Source of the DNA: a virus
Strand: one strand, 5' to 3'
Virus record (IMG/VR): IMGVR_UViG_3300049810_001420
Coordinates: 1-23,749 of that record
DNA length: 23,749 nt
The notes under the pieces were generated by a model. It was not told where the DNA came from. It was given only the letters and a program-made list of their open reading frames with translations, and made no database searches. The number at the start of each line of letters is the position of its first letter. Position 1 is the first letter of the stretch. The position numbers and the translations under genes were made by a program. Positions 22,660-23,749 of the stretch are shown in pieces.

Positions 22660-23749
22660 ATGGCAATAGGAAGAATTTCTGGTGCTATGCTCAAGAATAA
22701 TCTTGAGAGATTAGGCACAGATTTATCATTTGAAACAGATTTATTATACCTCGACGTAGCAAACAGTCGAATAGGTATAGGAACATCAACCCCCACAACA
22801 ACATTACAAGCAGACAATGTAACGATTAGCGGATCTGCAATTAGAAGTGTATCCGGTGACTTAGACTTAGGTACAGACGCAACTAATATTACTATTGGTG
22901 GCGGAAGTGCAGACTATGTTTTAACCACTGATGGCTCGGGTAATTTAACTTGGGATTCATTAGGTAATTTAGCAACAAGCGGTGGCGGAGGCTCTGGAGC
23001 CTTTACTGGAATGGATATTAATTTATCTACACCATCAGATTCAAGTTTAACACAATACGGTGCAATTAATAGTTGGACTACTGCAACTAAAGTTACTAAT
23101 TCAATTGACGATTTAAATGAATTATCTCGTAACGTTATTAATAATACAGCAGTGATAGACGCAGATTTTACAGGAAGTCCTTTAACCGGCGGTGCTGGTA
23201 TGAACGTTACTCTTAATATTAGTTCAGATGGTAATGCAAATCAATATGTAATTGATTGGGGAGACGGAACATCTAATACAACAACTTCGTCTACTACTCC
23301 TAGTCACGTTTACGCAACTAACACCGGAAGCCCTTTTACAGTTACGGTTACGGCAAGTAACACCAGCGGTGAAGGTGCAGGAAGTTCATCACAAAAGGCA
23401 AGAACAAGTTATGTTACAATCTATACTGCTGACCCAGTAGTTAGTTTTGCAGCCTATGCCGCGGCAAGTGGCGGAAGTCCAATTACATATTGGGACGATG
23501 GTGCTACAGTATATTTTCAAAACAATACAACAAATACAACTGGAGCAACTGTTCAGTATACATACGCATGGGGCGACGGTTCAAGTGATGATGTTGTAAC
23601 ATCAGATAGTGATGCAGGTGGTGTAACAGGAACACGATTAGCACATACATTTGCTACAAGCACAGAAACAGAAGTAAGTAGAACAGTTGAATTAACACTT
23701 GATTCTCATAGTACTGCGTTACCAAGTGCAGTACCGACTGACGATTCAG
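22660..23749 (+). CDS. tail fibre-like protein with two PKD domains (partial)
   Basis: The frame opens with ATG at 22660, preceded by GTAGGAAGAG, and stays open to the window end, so 363 residues of an unknown total are visible. The N-terminus (SRIGIGTSTPTTTLQADNV, residues about 36-54) carries the IGIGTxxP fibre-shaft motif, followed by a Gly-rich linker near 116-122 and an NELS/NNTA helix. Two immunoglobulin-like PKD domains follow: QYVIDWGDGTSN (W200) with HVYA and FTVTVTASN, and YTYAWGDGSSDD (W304) with AHTFA. PKD domains in phage tails and bacterial surface proteins bind glycans or proteins, so this is a candidate receptor-binding or decoration protein. Further repeats may lie beyond the window. 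Confidence 0.8.
   Translation, partial: MAIGRISGAMLKNNLERLGTDLSFETDLLYLDVANSRIGIGTSTPTTTLQADNVTISGSAIRSVSGDLDLGTDATNITIGGGSADYVLTTDGSGNLTWDSLGNLATSGGGGSGAFTGMDINLSTPSDSSLTQYGAINSWTTATKVTNSIDDLNELSRNVINNTAVIDADFTGSPLTGGAGMNVTLNISSDGNANQYVIDWGDGTSNTTTSSTTPSHVYATNTGSPFTVTVTASNTSGEGAGSSSQKARTSYVTIYTADPVVSFAAYAAASGGSPITYWDDGATVYFQNNTTNTTGATVQYTYAWGDGSSDDVVTSDSDAGGVTGTRLAHTFATSTETEVSRTVELTLDSHSTALPSAVPTDDS

Noticed and set aside
1-23749. CRISPR arrays, insertion sequences, integrase attachment sites
   Set aside because: No regularly spaced direct repeats, transposase-like genes or tRNA-associated direct repeats were seen.

Overview
The window looks like part of the genome of a T4-like contractile-tailed phage, most likely marine. 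The base composition is AT-rich. It carries recognisable T4-type proteins: gp55, gp47, gp46, gp20, a gp67-like core protein, gp21, gp22, gp23, gp26/gp51-family, gp53-like, gp54/gp48-like and gp5-like. The short gp23 with no recognisable gp24 gene beside it, and the set of low-complexity beta-rich virion proteins, resemble cyanomyoviruses and SAR11 myophages more than coliphage T4. The host cannot be read from the sequence.

Layout. (1) Bases 1-4548, minus strand: a late baseplate operon, in transcription order a tube-initiator-like protein, a 49-residue membrane protein (only 49 codons), a gp53/LysM-like wedge protein, a 910-residue hub protein and a gp5-like central spike that runs off the window. 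(2) Bases 4564-10463, plus strand: an early/middle cluster with sigma70-like promoters. It encodes the late sigma factor gp55, the gp47/gp46 (Mre11/Rad50-like) recombination nuclease, then a tightly overlapping cassette: an Hc1-like small basic protein, an ANL-superfamily adenylate-forming enzyme, a DUF6356-like membrane protein and a GIY-YIG endonuclease. (3) Bases 10464-10947: about 480 bases with no credible gene but many strong stems, probably a structured non-coding RNA. (4) Bases 10948-12035, minus strand: a gp26/gp51-family protein and a short downstream ORF, joined by a very convincing -1 ribosomal frameshift signal. (5) Bases 12096-20311, plus strand: a tape-measure-like protein and the head module 20-(68 aa)-67-21-22-23, ending in a strong terminator. 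(6) Bases 20364-23749: separately promoted virion and fibre-like genes, the last a partial PKD-domain protein.

Regulation is readable. Late genes are preceded by T4-type late promoters (TATAAATA, ATAAATA, CTAAATA, GTAAATA). gp55, which should recognise them, is driven by a sigma70-type promoter that physically overlaps a divergent late promoter. That arrangement could shut off gp55 synthesis once gp55 is made.

Strongest leads: the AAATTTT slippery site, 6-nt spacer and hairpin that would fuse the gp26-like protein to the next ORF (a tail-assembly-chaperone G/GT architecture beside the tape measure); the unexplained structured RNA after the GIY-YIG gene; the phage-borne ANL enzyme; and the overlapping early/late promoter pair at the gp55 gene.
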